Of a stretch of 64,000 nt of DNA, positions 21,463 through 33,631 are shown piece by piece. The translations under genes were made by a program, and so were the position numbers. The first letter of the stretch is position 1. Each line of letters begins with the position of its first letter. Under the pieces are notes generated by a model. That model was not told the origin of the DNA. It did no database searches and saw nothing but the letters and a program-made list of their open reading frames with translations. Where the stretch lies: assembly GCA_963556495.2 (NCBI GenBank), contig OY747702.1:52291286-52355285 (forward strand), read 5' to 3'. Origin of the DNA: Valencia hispanica (Eukaryota > Chordata > Actinopteri > Cyprinodontiformes > Valenciidae).

Positions 21463-22155
21463 GTTCCAGAAAAAAGTGCCGTGTTTGAAAATACAACTCC
21501 AGTTAAACACCGGATGGAATTGTCCACAAATATTCCAGAACTTCTGTCTGAAAACGGCTTGTGAGAAACACGAAGAGCAAAGTGAGCTCCTTTGTCTCAG
21601 AGCGAATATTATGAAGTAGATGGATTTCTCTCCACCTTCTTCACCAGAGGAAAGAGAGAAAAGGGAGGAAGGTTCTGTGGAGGAGGCGTGGGTGGATGCC
21701 TGATTCAAATTCAAGTGCAGAGTATAATTTTTACCAGAAGAGGGTGCCACACTGGCGGGTTTTGGTAGAAAATTTGTATTTTTACTCAAATGTACTAAAA
21801 TACCAAAAATAATTACCCGACATGTAGACAGCACTATTAGACACTCATCTAAACAGTTTATCACCCCCCGCCCCCCCCAAAAAAAGTTGATTTGGAGGTG
21901 AGTTGCTCTTGCATTTGACTGAACCCCAAGAAAAATCATAACCCCGTCCCCAGGCAACATTTGAAAAATTCGACAAAGTAAGCAGTGCCAGGAGGAACGG
22001 AGGGGTATGGCCAAGTGTGGAGGATGAGCAGAGGGGGGAACGTGGGGGTGTGTTCAGGAGGACAGTGACACCTCGCTTAATCTGACACTGAAACATGGAC
22101 AATGACCGAAGCGACGTTGGCAGTTTTGCGACTGATCGATCTGATCGACGTTCAT

Positions 22156-22452
22156 CTGTTTTGAACGTTACCCTATGTTAGCATTACCACTAAGAGACTG
22201 GAACCATCCTGTCTCCCTCTGCCTCGCCCGAGGCCGGCTCGGCGCCCTGAGCCAGCGGATCTCCTCCGTCGTCCCCAGAGGTAGAGGGAGGCTTTATGGA
22301 GCTCAGCGGCCGTGAGGCGTATCAATTAGAGCTGCTGCCTCGGGGCGCTGAGTCAGCGCTGTCCGAGGCTGGCGCTGCTGCTGAGGGAGAGAGAGACAGG
22401 ATGGGTCCAGTCTTTGAGTGGTAATGCTAACATAGGCTAACGTTCAAAACAG
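22156..22452. repeat. Long-arm hairpin with a CpG-rich loop
   Basis: Arms of 70 bases lie at 22156-22225 and 22383-22452, matching at about 64 positions; the outer 47 match at 44. The outer arm reads CTGTTTTGAACGTTACC... and returns as ...GCTAACGTTCAAAACAG. The 157-base loop is GC- and CpG-rich (CGAGGCCGGCTCGGCGCC). This is the shape of a foldback or MITE core; no target duplication was found. No ORF. Confidence 0.8.
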
Positions 22453-22859
22453 TATGTTAGCTATGCTAACTAAGTCCTAATGTGATAATAATGTTAACCT
22501 GAAAAACGCAATCCAACTCGAAACTCGCCACGGGACGAGTGTGTCTGATAGTTTTATACCCAAACCCACGGGGCGTGTCTGTGAGACCATGACTGCTGTG
22601 ACAAAGTCGATGCCTGTGACGTAGAGATGTACCTCTCTCCACCAATCACAAAATTCAAATGCAGTAGCCACTGTTCAACCCTAAGAGGGCAGCACTAAGA
22701 CGTTTTTAGACCAAAAAGTGTAGAATTAAACAAGTTTACACGAAAATGTAAAAAAATCCCCAGAAACTGAAAGATTGCACTGGTAAATAACCATTTATAC
22801 AGTTTAGAAGCAAAAAGAAGTTGTTTTGGGGTTTAGTTACTCTTTAAAGACTGTTTATT

Positions 22860-25800
22860 GTCTTTTTCACTGTGTTTTGCTGCATTTGTAAGATTTCATT
22901 CTTCAGATTGCTTGGGTACAAACAGGCTGTTCGGCCTGTGGTACAAACAGTGGTTTATAAGGTTATTGACTGATACAGTTATTTTAATCATGCGACATGA
23001 GTTACTCCATTCCACCAGAGTGTTTTTCTCTGTTCTCGGGTCCGCTAAGCTACACAAAGAGATCCATTAGCTTGCGCTAGATGTTGAAAATAGCTCCGTG
23101 CTCTGTGGGTGGTTTATCTTTGTCTGCGGCCTGCTATGTTCTCCCTGGTGCTGCTCTTACATAAACTCTGCGTCTCATATCATTTATCAGCTCATTGGTG
23201 AACGCATGTTTCTCCACAGGGGGGATCATCACTTTGACCGAGGCAGACAAGGCTTCCTTGTCAGGCCACCTGCAGCTGTCAAAATGAATGAAAGCTTTAT
23301 GGATGTGATTCCAATACTTACAAGATGGTTGTTTTTGGCTCCCATCATTATGTGTGGTATTTGTGTTGTTTTTTTACAGGAGCGAAGCTGATGGTTTGTA
23401 AAGCTGAAGTCCATGTGGTCCCAGTAGAGAAGGAGAGAGGTGGTCTCCATGGGTCACAGTGAGGCTGCTCTTCAATAAAGGAGGATACCATCCCTTCAAG
23501 CAATAAACACCAAAACATTTGCTCAAAAAACAACAAAAAAAAGCAGTTTTTCCATTAAAGTAATAAATCCCCACTGTCAAACAGAGAAGGAATCCCTTTA
23601 TTAATACATCCACATGCTGGTTCTGGTGCCCATGTGAAATGATTTGTTGTGATGGGATAAACATGACCGGGCGCCATTTAACGCAGAAGGCCTGATTCAG
23701 AAACAGTCTGCTGCAGTGAACCTCTCAGCAGAGGTTATTCTGTCTGGCTCGCAGCTTTGACTGATGCACCTGCAGCTTTATGGCCGGCCAGTGGACACTG
23801 TTTAAAATGTGATTTTTTTTTTTTTTTCTTGGTGTGGAGACCTGTATCTGCTTATTTAAGATTTTCATTGATGATCTGGGTAACCTGTTGCTTTTGAAAT
23901 TAATTTAAAAAATTTATTGGATTTTCCTGTTTTTACACCTATTACTTCTTCGTTCAATCACTAAACATTCTGTTCTACATAATTTTTGTCGTCCTTCCAT
24001 TCTGATATAAAATATTCAAGGCTATACTGAATTCCTTTCAAAGCTATGAGGCCATCTTCAAATAATCTTAAAGAGGCCAAACATTTTTTGTTATTCCTGA
24101 AACCATAAACAGCTGTAAAACTGCATGGGTTTCACTTGTCAACACAAGGCTGTTTTTTATGACAGGATCTATGTAGCATTTACAGCAGCTAGATCTTTAT
24201 ACTCACTGTAAGGATTGTGTTTAAAAATCTTTATGCATGTTCATTTTAATAAAAAGATGTTAAAGGGCAGTTTGTGAAATGACTAAAAAACAATAGGTTG
24301 GATCCTTTTTATGTCTAAAAGTCAGGAATCTACTATATCATAGCTTTATCTCCATCTGTTGGTGATCTTGTTTGTTTCTGGTTGAGAAAGTTACTTTTGA
24401 GATTTATTAAAATGTTTAGAAAACAAATACTTGAAGCTTTTTAATGTATTTCACATAGTCTGACCTTTTGCTAATAGAAATATCAAGAATATAAGTTGTA
24501 TAAATAGTATTGGAGGACACTTTAAGTTTGGGTTTAATTATTTGGTTGTTTTCAACTTTCTCTATATTACATATTCATTGTCCCACACAACCATTGGCAT
24601 AAAGATGTGCACAAAAACATTGAAAAATGCTTAAGTTTTACCATTCTTTGCAGTAGAGATTTTGTTTTACCTCCCTTACCACCCTGCTCATGTTGCGGGG
24701 TTGCTAAATAGACTTGATTCCTTGTCCAATTTTGTTTGTCACCATTTTAAATGTAATTTAATTAATTGTTAATTTAATTGTTTTAAACTTTTTAATTATT
24801 GTTCTCCCTTTAGAACTGTGCTTGCTTAGACCACTATTAATTTTGTTGTGGTAAAGAAAGACTACACATCTGCTATACTTCATTTGCACGTATTCTTTTC
24901 TTTATGATTTTAAAGAGAAGCTAGGTGAAAGGGCTAAAAGTTAATGTTCTGCCGCAGCCTTTTGTATTCCCCCCCCAGGAAAGACACCCTTTCAGCAATC
25001 TAACCACCTCAAAATAAGAGTGAACCAGGACCTATATTTAATTGGACTAATTTACTAAATAACTATATGTGGCTGTTAAAAATTAGGCCTGAATCCATAA
25101 CTTTTGCATACATTGAGAATAGTTTAATATTGATTTCTAACCTTTGGCCACAAACAAGAACTCTTGTCATTTCTACATAGAGCTGGATAAAATGTAAATA
25201 TGTAGAGTCATCATAATTCATTTTTATTGTAATTTTGAGAAATTTGTGGGGTTTTTTTCTAGCTTAGACTACGTTTTTGAAAGTAACCTCTCGGTTTAAG
25301 AATATGATGGTCAAACTGTGATTTGTTTTTTACTTTTACAGTAAAGTTGTCATTCTTAAGATCTTCTCAACCCTAAAACTAAGCTCTCCTTTTAATTTAG
25401 GTAACATTCATTTAGCAGTGCTCTGGTAACATCAATATGTCCCAAACGAAAAAAGTTAGGTTATATCGATGAAAGCATATCTGATTATGCTAAATCTAGT
25501 AAACTTAGACTATGGGGATTTTTTAACTTCTAAAAAGTAAAATAAAAAGCAAATTACATTTAGCATTGCCTAAAAAGTTGGATTATCTTTCCCGTTTTTC
25601 GTAAAATCCTTGAGATAATGTGACTTATTCCCGACAGATAAAATGTGTATTTTCTAAAAAACATTATAGATTAATCTCTTCCAAAAATATATTAGTAAAG
25701 GTAAGCCACAATAGAAAGAAGAAAGGGTCAGAAAAAGGAAATAACAAATCAACTTTATGAGCAATAGTGCAATTAGAATGTTATGCCAACCAGAATCCTC

Positions 25801-26010
25801 TTTACTACCATTTACTACCCATTTGATGCGTTGTTGAGAAATGATTTTGCTGGATACATAAAACAGGTGTATCAGTTCCTAAAATAAAAACTACAGTTTG
25901 TTTCTTCTGGTTGGGGACATGTGTACTGTTCTGTTAATTTTATTTCAATTCAATTTATGCTACACTTATTCAAAATAAATTTCACCTTGAGGGATTTTAT
26001 AGCTTTTCAA
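22860..26010. other. No gene seen; one weak exon-like spot
   Basis: Mostly AT-rich. At 23219 an acceptor-like TTTCTCCACAG precedes a short open stretch (GIITLTEADKASLSGHLQLS then stop). It has a plausible polypyrimidine tract but no known match and no partner exon, so it is not called as a gene. A poly-T run lies near 23814-23827. Confidence 0.4.
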
Positions 26011-26457
26011 TTTGTTTCCATACATTCATTTCCTCTGCTTATCTGAGATCAGGTCGCGGTGGTTACAGGTCCAGGAAGTAACTGGGCTGGAGTGGGACAC
26101 ATTTTCAGCCCTGCAGTTTCATGCCTCAGACCGGCCCACTTTATATCACAACCTATTATTATTATTATTAAAATCATGTAATTATAACCTTACATGTTAA
26201 AACTACAACAGCACAGTATTGAATGAGTATTTTTCAAAAAACATGTCAAATTCTGTCCAAATAAAGGTTAATTGCTTCACAAGACAGAGTCATTTCAGCA
26301 TGCGTTCACATCAGATTAACAATATCAGAATCTATATTTTGAGCTGCTGCCTCCGTAATCAGTCCCTGGGTAGAATCTGCTCTCCCTTTCACACTTCCTT
26401 CAGTTTCCCTAAACTCAACTGCTGCACCTGTGTCACAATAAAAATAATATTATTTAA

Positions 26458-27480
26458 AGCTTAAGTGCATTCGATATGGAAAACCGATTTGTCTTAACCA
26501 ATTAAGATATATGTTCAATGACAAACTATGCGATGTCAACATTAGGGAACACTGTCTGTAAGTCTTTTCCCTCAATTCCTGCAAGAGTGAACTTGCAGAG
26601 ATATCCTTGTTGTGTGTTTCCTTAACATATTCTCTGAAATGTACAATTTCCTTCACAAAATCTGGCTCTAAATCACCTTTGTGTTTTTCCTGGAAAGCCC
26701 TGGCTTTACGACGAAGATCTTCTAAGGCAATGGATGACAGTTTGTTAAGTAATCCAAATGTTTGCTGAATGTTTTTGTAGGAATTATATGTCCAATCCAG
26801 TTATGGAAGGAGTCGATCGATGTTGGCAATGAATACTGTTGTCCTAAAGTTGTCTCGGCCTGGTTGCACACTGTCAGGTTCAGACGTTTCATTGACTTTT
26901 CGTTTCTTTTCCTTTACCTCTGCGTTTCTCCTTTGTACATTTGTGGGACAGAAGGAGACATGTTTTTTGCAGCGTTCTCAAATTTGTCAAAATCATCCTG
27001 TAGACTGAGTACATAACCCCTCAGTGAACCAACTAAATTGACAGCATGCTTAAATCCAGTTCCACTGCCTGGAGAACAGCACTTCTTCTGTGAAAACGTT
27101 GGAGTATACTGTTCCATAGGTTACAATGGAATCCATCTTTGAGTTCAGTAGGGCAGCTTCACACTGAGTCGTGTTGACTGGGATCTTCACTCAGTTCAAG
27201 CAGCGACTGCTGTATGTTTTCATAGTTTTGGCAAAGCGTTTTCATTTCAGCTGTGTGTGCTAACCACCTAGTATCGAATAGACTTTTGAGAGTCTCTATC
27301 TTTTGATTTTCATTAGGCTCCAAATCAGCTGTGATTGTCTGCCAACGAGATATAGATTTCAAAGCAAAATTTGAAATTATTTGAACAAAATTGAAAAATG
27401 TGTCTGTTTCAAAACAGCTGTTCACACTTTTTGACTGTTGAGAACCCTGGCCTCAGATTTTTGTTTTTCAATCTATGGAA
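26458..27480 (-). pseudogene. hAT-type (ZMYM1/DUF4371-like) transposase relic
   Basis: Three minus-strand frames line up in order. 27425-27159 has LKSLFDTRWLAHTAEMKTLC and QNYENIQQSLLELSEDPSQH; 27050-26914 has LVGSLRGYVLSLQDDFDKF and AAKNMSPSVPQMYKGETQR; 26656-26458 has KEIVHFREYVKETHNKDISA. This is the order of the central and C-terminal parts of hAT-superfamily transposases related to ZMYM1/DUF4371 proteins, which insert DNA by a DDE-type reaction. Several frameshifts and stops separate the blocks, and neither the zinc-finger N-terminus nor a conserved hAT dimer end survives. It is a dead relic. Confidence 0.75.
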
Positions 27481-27489
27481 ACCTTTTAG

Positions 27490-27830
27490 GTCCAAATTCA
27501 ATTTAAATCAGTTCAATTCTCTCCAGACCAACATAGTCACATAGTCAGAATCAGATCCAATAACAGACAGCTCAGTACAATCCAGTCACAATACAAAAAA
27601 ATCTAATTCAGTTGATCACATGTTGCCAACCGGCATAAAGCTATCTAAGGAAGCCAAGGTGGCATTAAAGGATTCCCTGATTTTGCAAAAGAACCCAGCT
27701 GCGCTATACTGCGACACGACCCACTGGGTGTCTTGAACCACTAATCTACTGAAGGAGCACAGTACAGGAACCGGGGCAGATCTTGGGTAAGCAGTGAAAA
27801 CAAAGGAGGCCTAAAGTTTGGCAATCTACC
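27490..27830 (-). repeat. L2-type LINE 3' tail, degenerate
   Basis: In the plus direction it runs TTCAATTTAAATCAGTTCAA, then ACATAGTCAGAATCAGATCC, CAATTCAGTTGATCACATG and AGCTATCTAAGGAAGCCAAG. These are decayed versions of the reverse-complemented 3' UTR common to fish L2-like elements (compare 61330-61712). No ORF. Confidence 0.45.
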
Positions 27831-30147
27831 AGCAACAGCATTGGAACCATGAACTGAACAAAACCTCCCTCCTCTTAAAACGTACTATTGTTATGACACT
27901 CTCTTTAAAAATCAAATCAACAATCTTTTTCCATGTTCTTAAAATATCTTTGGTCCCAACTCTGCTTTTTTCCTACATCTATCAATGGTGTATCCTTGAC
28001 CAGGACATTAAGTGTAATTCCCCCCTCAAAATAGTGTCAGAATGATGGGAGTAATTTACTGTGTTTGGAGGCTCAAGGGTGGGTTTTGAGAGTTTTTTTT
28101 TTGAGGTAAGTCATCTTCATTACAAAAACGTGTAAATCCCATCAGCCCTCTCTGCAACCTTGAGATGCATGGTTAGAGGCATGACTGTTACAGGCAGCAA
28201 CGCACTCTGCTCTGACTTGTGGTAACCCGATTGCCCAACAGTTTTCCAGCCTTGCTATCACAGTTGATGTTGGCCTGACTGGAAAACCAAATGCACCATG
28301 TTACGACGTTAAAGCAGAGGAAGTGTGTCTTTATTGAAACCTGACTTAGGAAACAGGCGGGTTGCACAGCGGAGAGTGGGCGAGCTCTTTTTTTCCAAGG
28401 TGTTTCTGGATCCTTTGACAATTCTTCCATCCTTCAGCTGAAACATAACATGTGATGGATTCATCCAACATGTGCAGCTTTACACTGATGGTAGTGGGAA
28501 CTTTTCCTCATAACTGTCTTATCCTATTAATCAGTTGGAAGCTTTTCATGACAAGTTCCTGTGCCTTAATGCAGAGTACATGTCTTAATACACTAATATG
28601 TTATTACAAATGTGTTTACTGAGGCAGTTTTCCCAAAGAAACTGAAGTTTTAATCCAAAGAAAAGAGCCAAACGCTATAAAAACAGATGCTTTCCCCTTA
28701 AGGTCTTTGGTTTTCAAATAAATAAAACTTCAAGACAATAAAATTCTTTAGATTAATTGCAGTTTTTAAGTACTGTCACAGAAAAAGCAACAACATTCTG
28801 TTAGCTTTTCTTCTTTACTTCCTTCATTTGGTGGTGCAGAAAACAAGACTGCTGGGACAGACATGTAGTCGCCCACATCTTGGTGAAAGTCAGACCTGTT
28901 TAAAACGACTTACAATCCCAGCAGACTTATTTTTTTAATTTGCTGATTTATCCACCATGTGCACATCCCAGTTCTTGAGACAGATTTGCAAAACAGCGTT
29001 TGACAGTTGGACGTGATATGAGGAAAAGGAAATAGGATTTAAAAAAATCCATTTCAGCTCTGGACTCTGAACTTGAAGGAGCTAATTCTTTTTTCTTTTT
29101 TTTTTAAATCTTTAAATTGCCAGGTGTAAATCCTTATTGCCTCAGTTCCTGACAGGAAGCAGGACTGGGTGGCAACGTTTCTACAGCTCAAAGCAAGCTC
29201 CTTTGAGTGGGAGTCCTGAAGTGCCTTTTGATACGAGGAGTGTCAGTTATATCTGCCAGCTGCAGATGGAAGAAGACTGCTTTGATAAATGAGGCTGAAG
29301 CAAATACCTGTACAACCTTTACTCTCCCTCTGAAGGAAATTATCTCAGAAGATGAGCAGTGCACACATTAAAGTCAAAAGTTTGACTTCAGGCTTAGGTT
29401 TTAACATCCAGATGGTTTAGATGTCCACTTCAGCAAAACTTGTTTCAATAAACTTTGGTCTCCTGAGAGATTTGATTTAGCAGAAGTGAGAAGTTTTCAC
29501 ATTGTGCATTTCACCAAAGTCTCATAACTGTGTTATATTAAATAAAGCATATTGAGAGTCATGGTTTATTCACAGAATAAATGGTGAGATTTTATTTTGT
29601 TCTCAAAGCAAAAAACTACTTGCAGTCTGGAAAGATGCAAAAGATTACATCATGGAGGAAACAACTAAGGCAGACTGCACTTAAAATCAACTGTTGTCCT
29701 GCATTGGATGTTGATCAGGGTGGAGCAACAATAATCTGAAACCTGACAACAAATGATGTACCTACAAGTTGAGGCGTCATTGGTTTGTTACAGAAGCCCT
29801 GAAAGGCAAGGGGAAAATAGTTTTTGAAGACCCATTTTCTAAGTCTGACCAACTTTTCTTTTTCACATGTGCAAGTTAAAAAAAATATAGGTACAAATAT
29901 TTTAAAGTATTTTATTCTCACGTAAGGCCTGAAAGTCGGGTGGTAAAATAAATTGGTTGTCTCATTCTTCTAAGTCTTTTTTCTCTCTCGCTTCAGCACT
30001 GAAAGATATGTAGGGAGACATATTTTAACATAGATTTTATTCTGTAGATTGTGTATACAAGACAAACAACAATAAAAGAACTGTAGTGTACATTTGGTTA
30101 TCATTTCCTTTTTCCCCTGTATGCTGTATAGACTGATATTGAAATTC
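27831..30147. other. No gene seen
   Basis: AT-rich sequence with short ORFs lacking domains. No recognised repeat or RNA gene. Confidence 0.45.
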
Positions 30148-31622
30148 CAGTGGGACAAAAAAGTATTTGGCAGACACCAATTGTGCAAGTTGTCCCAGTT
30201 ACAAAGATGAGGTCTGTAATTCTCACCATAGGTACAGTTCAACTGTGAGAGACAGAATGTAAAACAAAAATCCAGGAAATCACATTGTATGATTTTAAAG
30301 TAATCTAGTTGTATAATGGTGCAGAAAATAAGTATTTAGCACCTACAAACAAGCAAGAATTCTGGCCCTCGCAGACCTGTTACTCCTTTAACAAGCTCTT
30401 CTATCCTCCACTTGTTACCTGTATAAATGGCACCTGTTTAAACTCGTTATCTGTATAAAAGACACCTGTCTACACCCTAAAACAGTCAGACTCTAACATG
30501 CACCATGGCCAAGACCATAGATTTGTCCAAGGACACCAGGGACAAAATTGTACACCTGCACAAGACTGGGATGAGCCAATCTACAATAGGCAAGCAGCTT
30601 GGTGAGAAGAGATCAATTGTTGGAACAATTATTAGAAAATGGATCACTGACAATCTCTCTTGACCTGGGGCTCCATGCAAGATCTCACCTCATGGGGTAC
30701 ACATGATCTTGAGAACAGTGAGGAAACAGTCCAGAACTACACGGGGAGAACTGGTCAATGACCTGAAGAGAGGTGGGACCACAGTAACAAAGGTTACTAT
30801 TAGTAACACACTGTGGTCATGGATTAAAATCTGAAGCAGTCGAAAGGTCCCCCTGCTTATGCCAGCACATGTCCAGGCCTGTCTAAAGTTTGCCAGAGAC
30901 CATCTGGATGATCCAGAGGAGAACTGAAAGAATGTAATGTGGTCAGATGAGACCAAAACAGAACTTGGTATAAACGCCACTCGCCATGTTTTGGAGGGGT
31001 TAGAATACTGAGACTGATACCATACCCACTGTGAAGCATGGAGGTGGAAACATTATGCTTTGGGGCAACTTTTCTGCAAAGGGGACTGGACTACTGATTC
31101 ATATTAAGGACAGGAGGAAAAACCTCCTTCTATCACTGAGAGCATTGAAGATGAAACATGGCTGAATCTTCCAGCATGACAATGATCCCAAACACACCGC
31201 CCAGGCAACATAGCAGTGACTACGTAAAAAACATTTCAACGTTCTGGAGTGGCCTAGCCAGTCTCCAGACCTCAGTTCAATAGAGAATCTGTGGGGGAGT
31301 TGAAAGTAAAAACATCCCAGCTCTAGAGAAGATCTTCATGGTGTGTGCAAATCTGGTGAAGACCTACAGGAAATGTATGTCACAGGCCAACCAAGGTCAC
31401 AGTATAAATTAACTTTTGTTATTGATCAAATACTTATTTTCTACACCATTACACAGATAAATTATTTAAAAATCATACAATGTGCATGTCCATTTCCTGG
31501 ATTTTTTTTACATTATGTCTCTCACAGATGAAGTGTAACTATGATGAAAATTAAAGACCTCTCTAATCTTTTTAGTGGGACAACAATCGCTGGCTGCCAA
31601 ATACTTTTTTGCCGCACTCTAT
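30148..31622 (+). mobile_element. Nearly full-length Tc1-like transposon with long inverted repeats
   Basis: The left end reads CAGTGGGACAAAAAAGTATT and the right end, reverse complemented, GAGTGCGGCAAAAAAGTATT. The inverted repeats run about 210 bases on each side: both have CTGTGAGAGACA.AATGTAAA, ATCCAGGAAAT, CATTGTATGATTTTNAA and an inner AGAAAATAAGTATTT. The outer AAAGTATTTGGCAG recurs as AATAAGTATTTAGC at the inner edge, the IR/DR layout known from several fish Tc1 families. The transposase relic lies between. TA is present near the right end, but the exact TA target at the left was not confirmed. Confidence 0.85.
30505..31400 (+). pseudogene. Tc1-like transposase, mutated
   Basis: The frame starts [20 protein letters not shown], the usual N-terminal paired-like helix-turn-helix of fish Tc1 transposases. 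The catalytic triad is readable: SDETKT near 30947, HDNDPKHT near 31178, and PDLSSIENLW near 31270. All three acidic positions (D, D, E) are thus kept, but at least one stop (GAGAACTGA near 30920) and several frameshifts break the frame. Expected length is about 340 codons, and the region spans nearly all of it. The protein would cut and join DNA at TA sites; this copy is inactive. Confidence 0.85.
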
Positions 31623-31629
31623 TATACTA

Positions 31630-33590
31630 ATGTGCAAAATTAAAGAACGTGAAAAACCCCCAAATGTAATGTCACATGTTTTTACAACTTGGAAACTATC
31701 TGGGGCATCATGATTTGAACCTAGTACCTTCCTTGTGTGAGACAACAAGGATATCAACTATGACGCCATGCAGTTTCACAACCTCGAGCCGCTTTTTATT
31801 TGGTTTGATTTAAAAGTGTATTCAAACCTAACTAAAGTTCTGAAAAGACATTGTACAATAAATAGTTCGGGAAAAATATTTTACAACACCATAGTAATGT
31901 TCGAGGATGTCATTTTTACAGTTATCATTACACATTCAATATTTTACATCATGCAGCATGCTTTCCTACAAAAAAAGAATAGTTTTCAAAGTTTCATAGA
32001 TAAACGTTCTTGATCCCTGGTGTAGAATCCATGGTGGGACCCAGTTTTGGTAGAAAAAAAAACTAAAATACATACCAGTGATAGACCATGCAAAACAAGT
32101 TGCAAACTTTGATAACAACTCTGATTACCTGGTGAAACAATCTGTACTGGAACTGCACACCTAATTTGATGTAAGTAGTATGATTTAATACTTTCATTAA
32201 CAGTTCCAGTAAGCCATGAAATGAACGAGTTAGAATCTGAAAATAGCTCAACCAAAATAAAGCCGTTGTTGGTAATGTTGCTAGTTATACCTGCGGTTTT
32301 CATGTGAGGAAATACCAAACTGCTTCCAGAGGAGGAGGTCTATTTCTTAACACAGTTTCAGACATCCTCAACTCTGTAAGTAAGAGGCATATCATAAGCA
32401 ACCAGAGTTAAATAATTTTCTTCATGTTTCTGAAGCTACATGAACAAATTATTCGGACTTTGCTGCTCTTGTACCCCTGGCATCTGTACTAAAGTTATTG
32501 TGGATGAATAATTGTGAGATTGCATCCAATAAAGCAAGGGAAATATATTGATAATCAAATTTTTAATACAACCAAAAGTATTTTCTTTTGTACACTTTTA
32601 AGCTAGTTTTTTGAACACCAAAAGTCCAAGTTGGTCTCCCAGGATGCACTGCACACAGTAAAGTGTGATGGTATCACAGCCAAGCACTTTCAGATGCCAT
32701 TTGCTGGAATTACTTCCAAATGGGTGTGGAGTTTTTTTCCAGTGTTATCCCTGTTTTCCATACGTTTTCTTTTCTTTTCCTGAAGGAAAACGAAAGACTG
32801 ATTGTGAAGCCAGTTGAGGTCATGCGATAACAGGACTCCACTCCTCTATCCTCTGGTTTTACAGCTGCCCCTCTCTGTGTGATGTCGCAGCTGAGAGTTT
32901 GAGACTGGACCAGAGAGCAGAACAGGAGTCTGGTAACAATATCAAGCAGCCATCTAGCTCCAGAGGGAGCTTTTTTGTTCAGAGTTGGCATGCTCTCCAA
33001 TCAACAACCTTCCAGAATGGGACCTTTTCACTGATAGCCAATGCCTTGTGAGCCACACACACGGGATCTGGCATATGGGTGACATCATCAAAGCCGTGTG
33101 TGCTTTTTTTGTTCCGGTCCAAAAACAAATCTGATCACGCAGGCCGGTTATTTCACTGCCAAACAGCGGAGCACCTTCTGGCTGTTTTGTTTTGGGTGTT
33201 TCTCAGAATTTCCTGCCAGTAGAATCCACATGCTTGCAGACAAAAGGCCAAAGGATTTTCAGGCCAATTCAGGCCACCGTGAGGTTCCCAGCTACATAAC
33301 AAGAACCAAATGTTTATGAGATACTGCTGTCTTTTACAGGATTCCACTTGAATGTTTCTCCTCGATCAGCTCAACGGCCATTTGTCATTAGGGCAACGAC
33401 TGAGGGCAAAATAAACAGCACTCTGTTGAAAGATGTGCAGCCAGAGGAGGACATCTGGGAGGCAATGCTCTTATAACAAATCTAACATCTGATTTTATGT
33501 TTGATATCTTCTTCAACACAGCTAAAACAATTGTTAGCTTCACATGCTTGATGGATACATTTATATTTAGAAACATTTTCAAAGCACAGA
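31630..33590. other. No gene seen
   Basis: AT-rich. The minus ORF at 32710-33000 and the plus ORF at 33098-33319 have no recognisable domain; neither has convincing splice sites. Confidence 0.4.
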
Positions 33591-33595
33591 CAAAA

Positions 33596-33631
33596 TGGAT
33601 GGATGGATGGATGGATGGATGGATGGATGGA
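33596..33631. repeat. (ATGG)n microsatellite
   Basis: About nine perfect tetranucleotide units. Confidence 0.95.

Noticed and set aside
21361..22014. Minus ORF of 217 codons
   Set aside because: It crosses the Harbinger-like relic and unrelated sequence, has low-complexity stretches and no recognisable domain.
21725..22850. A much larger palindrome around the 22.2-kb hairpin
   Set aside because: The outer flanks (21725-21865 and 22680-22860) look loosely similar in direct, not inverted, orientation, so only the 70-bp arms are claimed.
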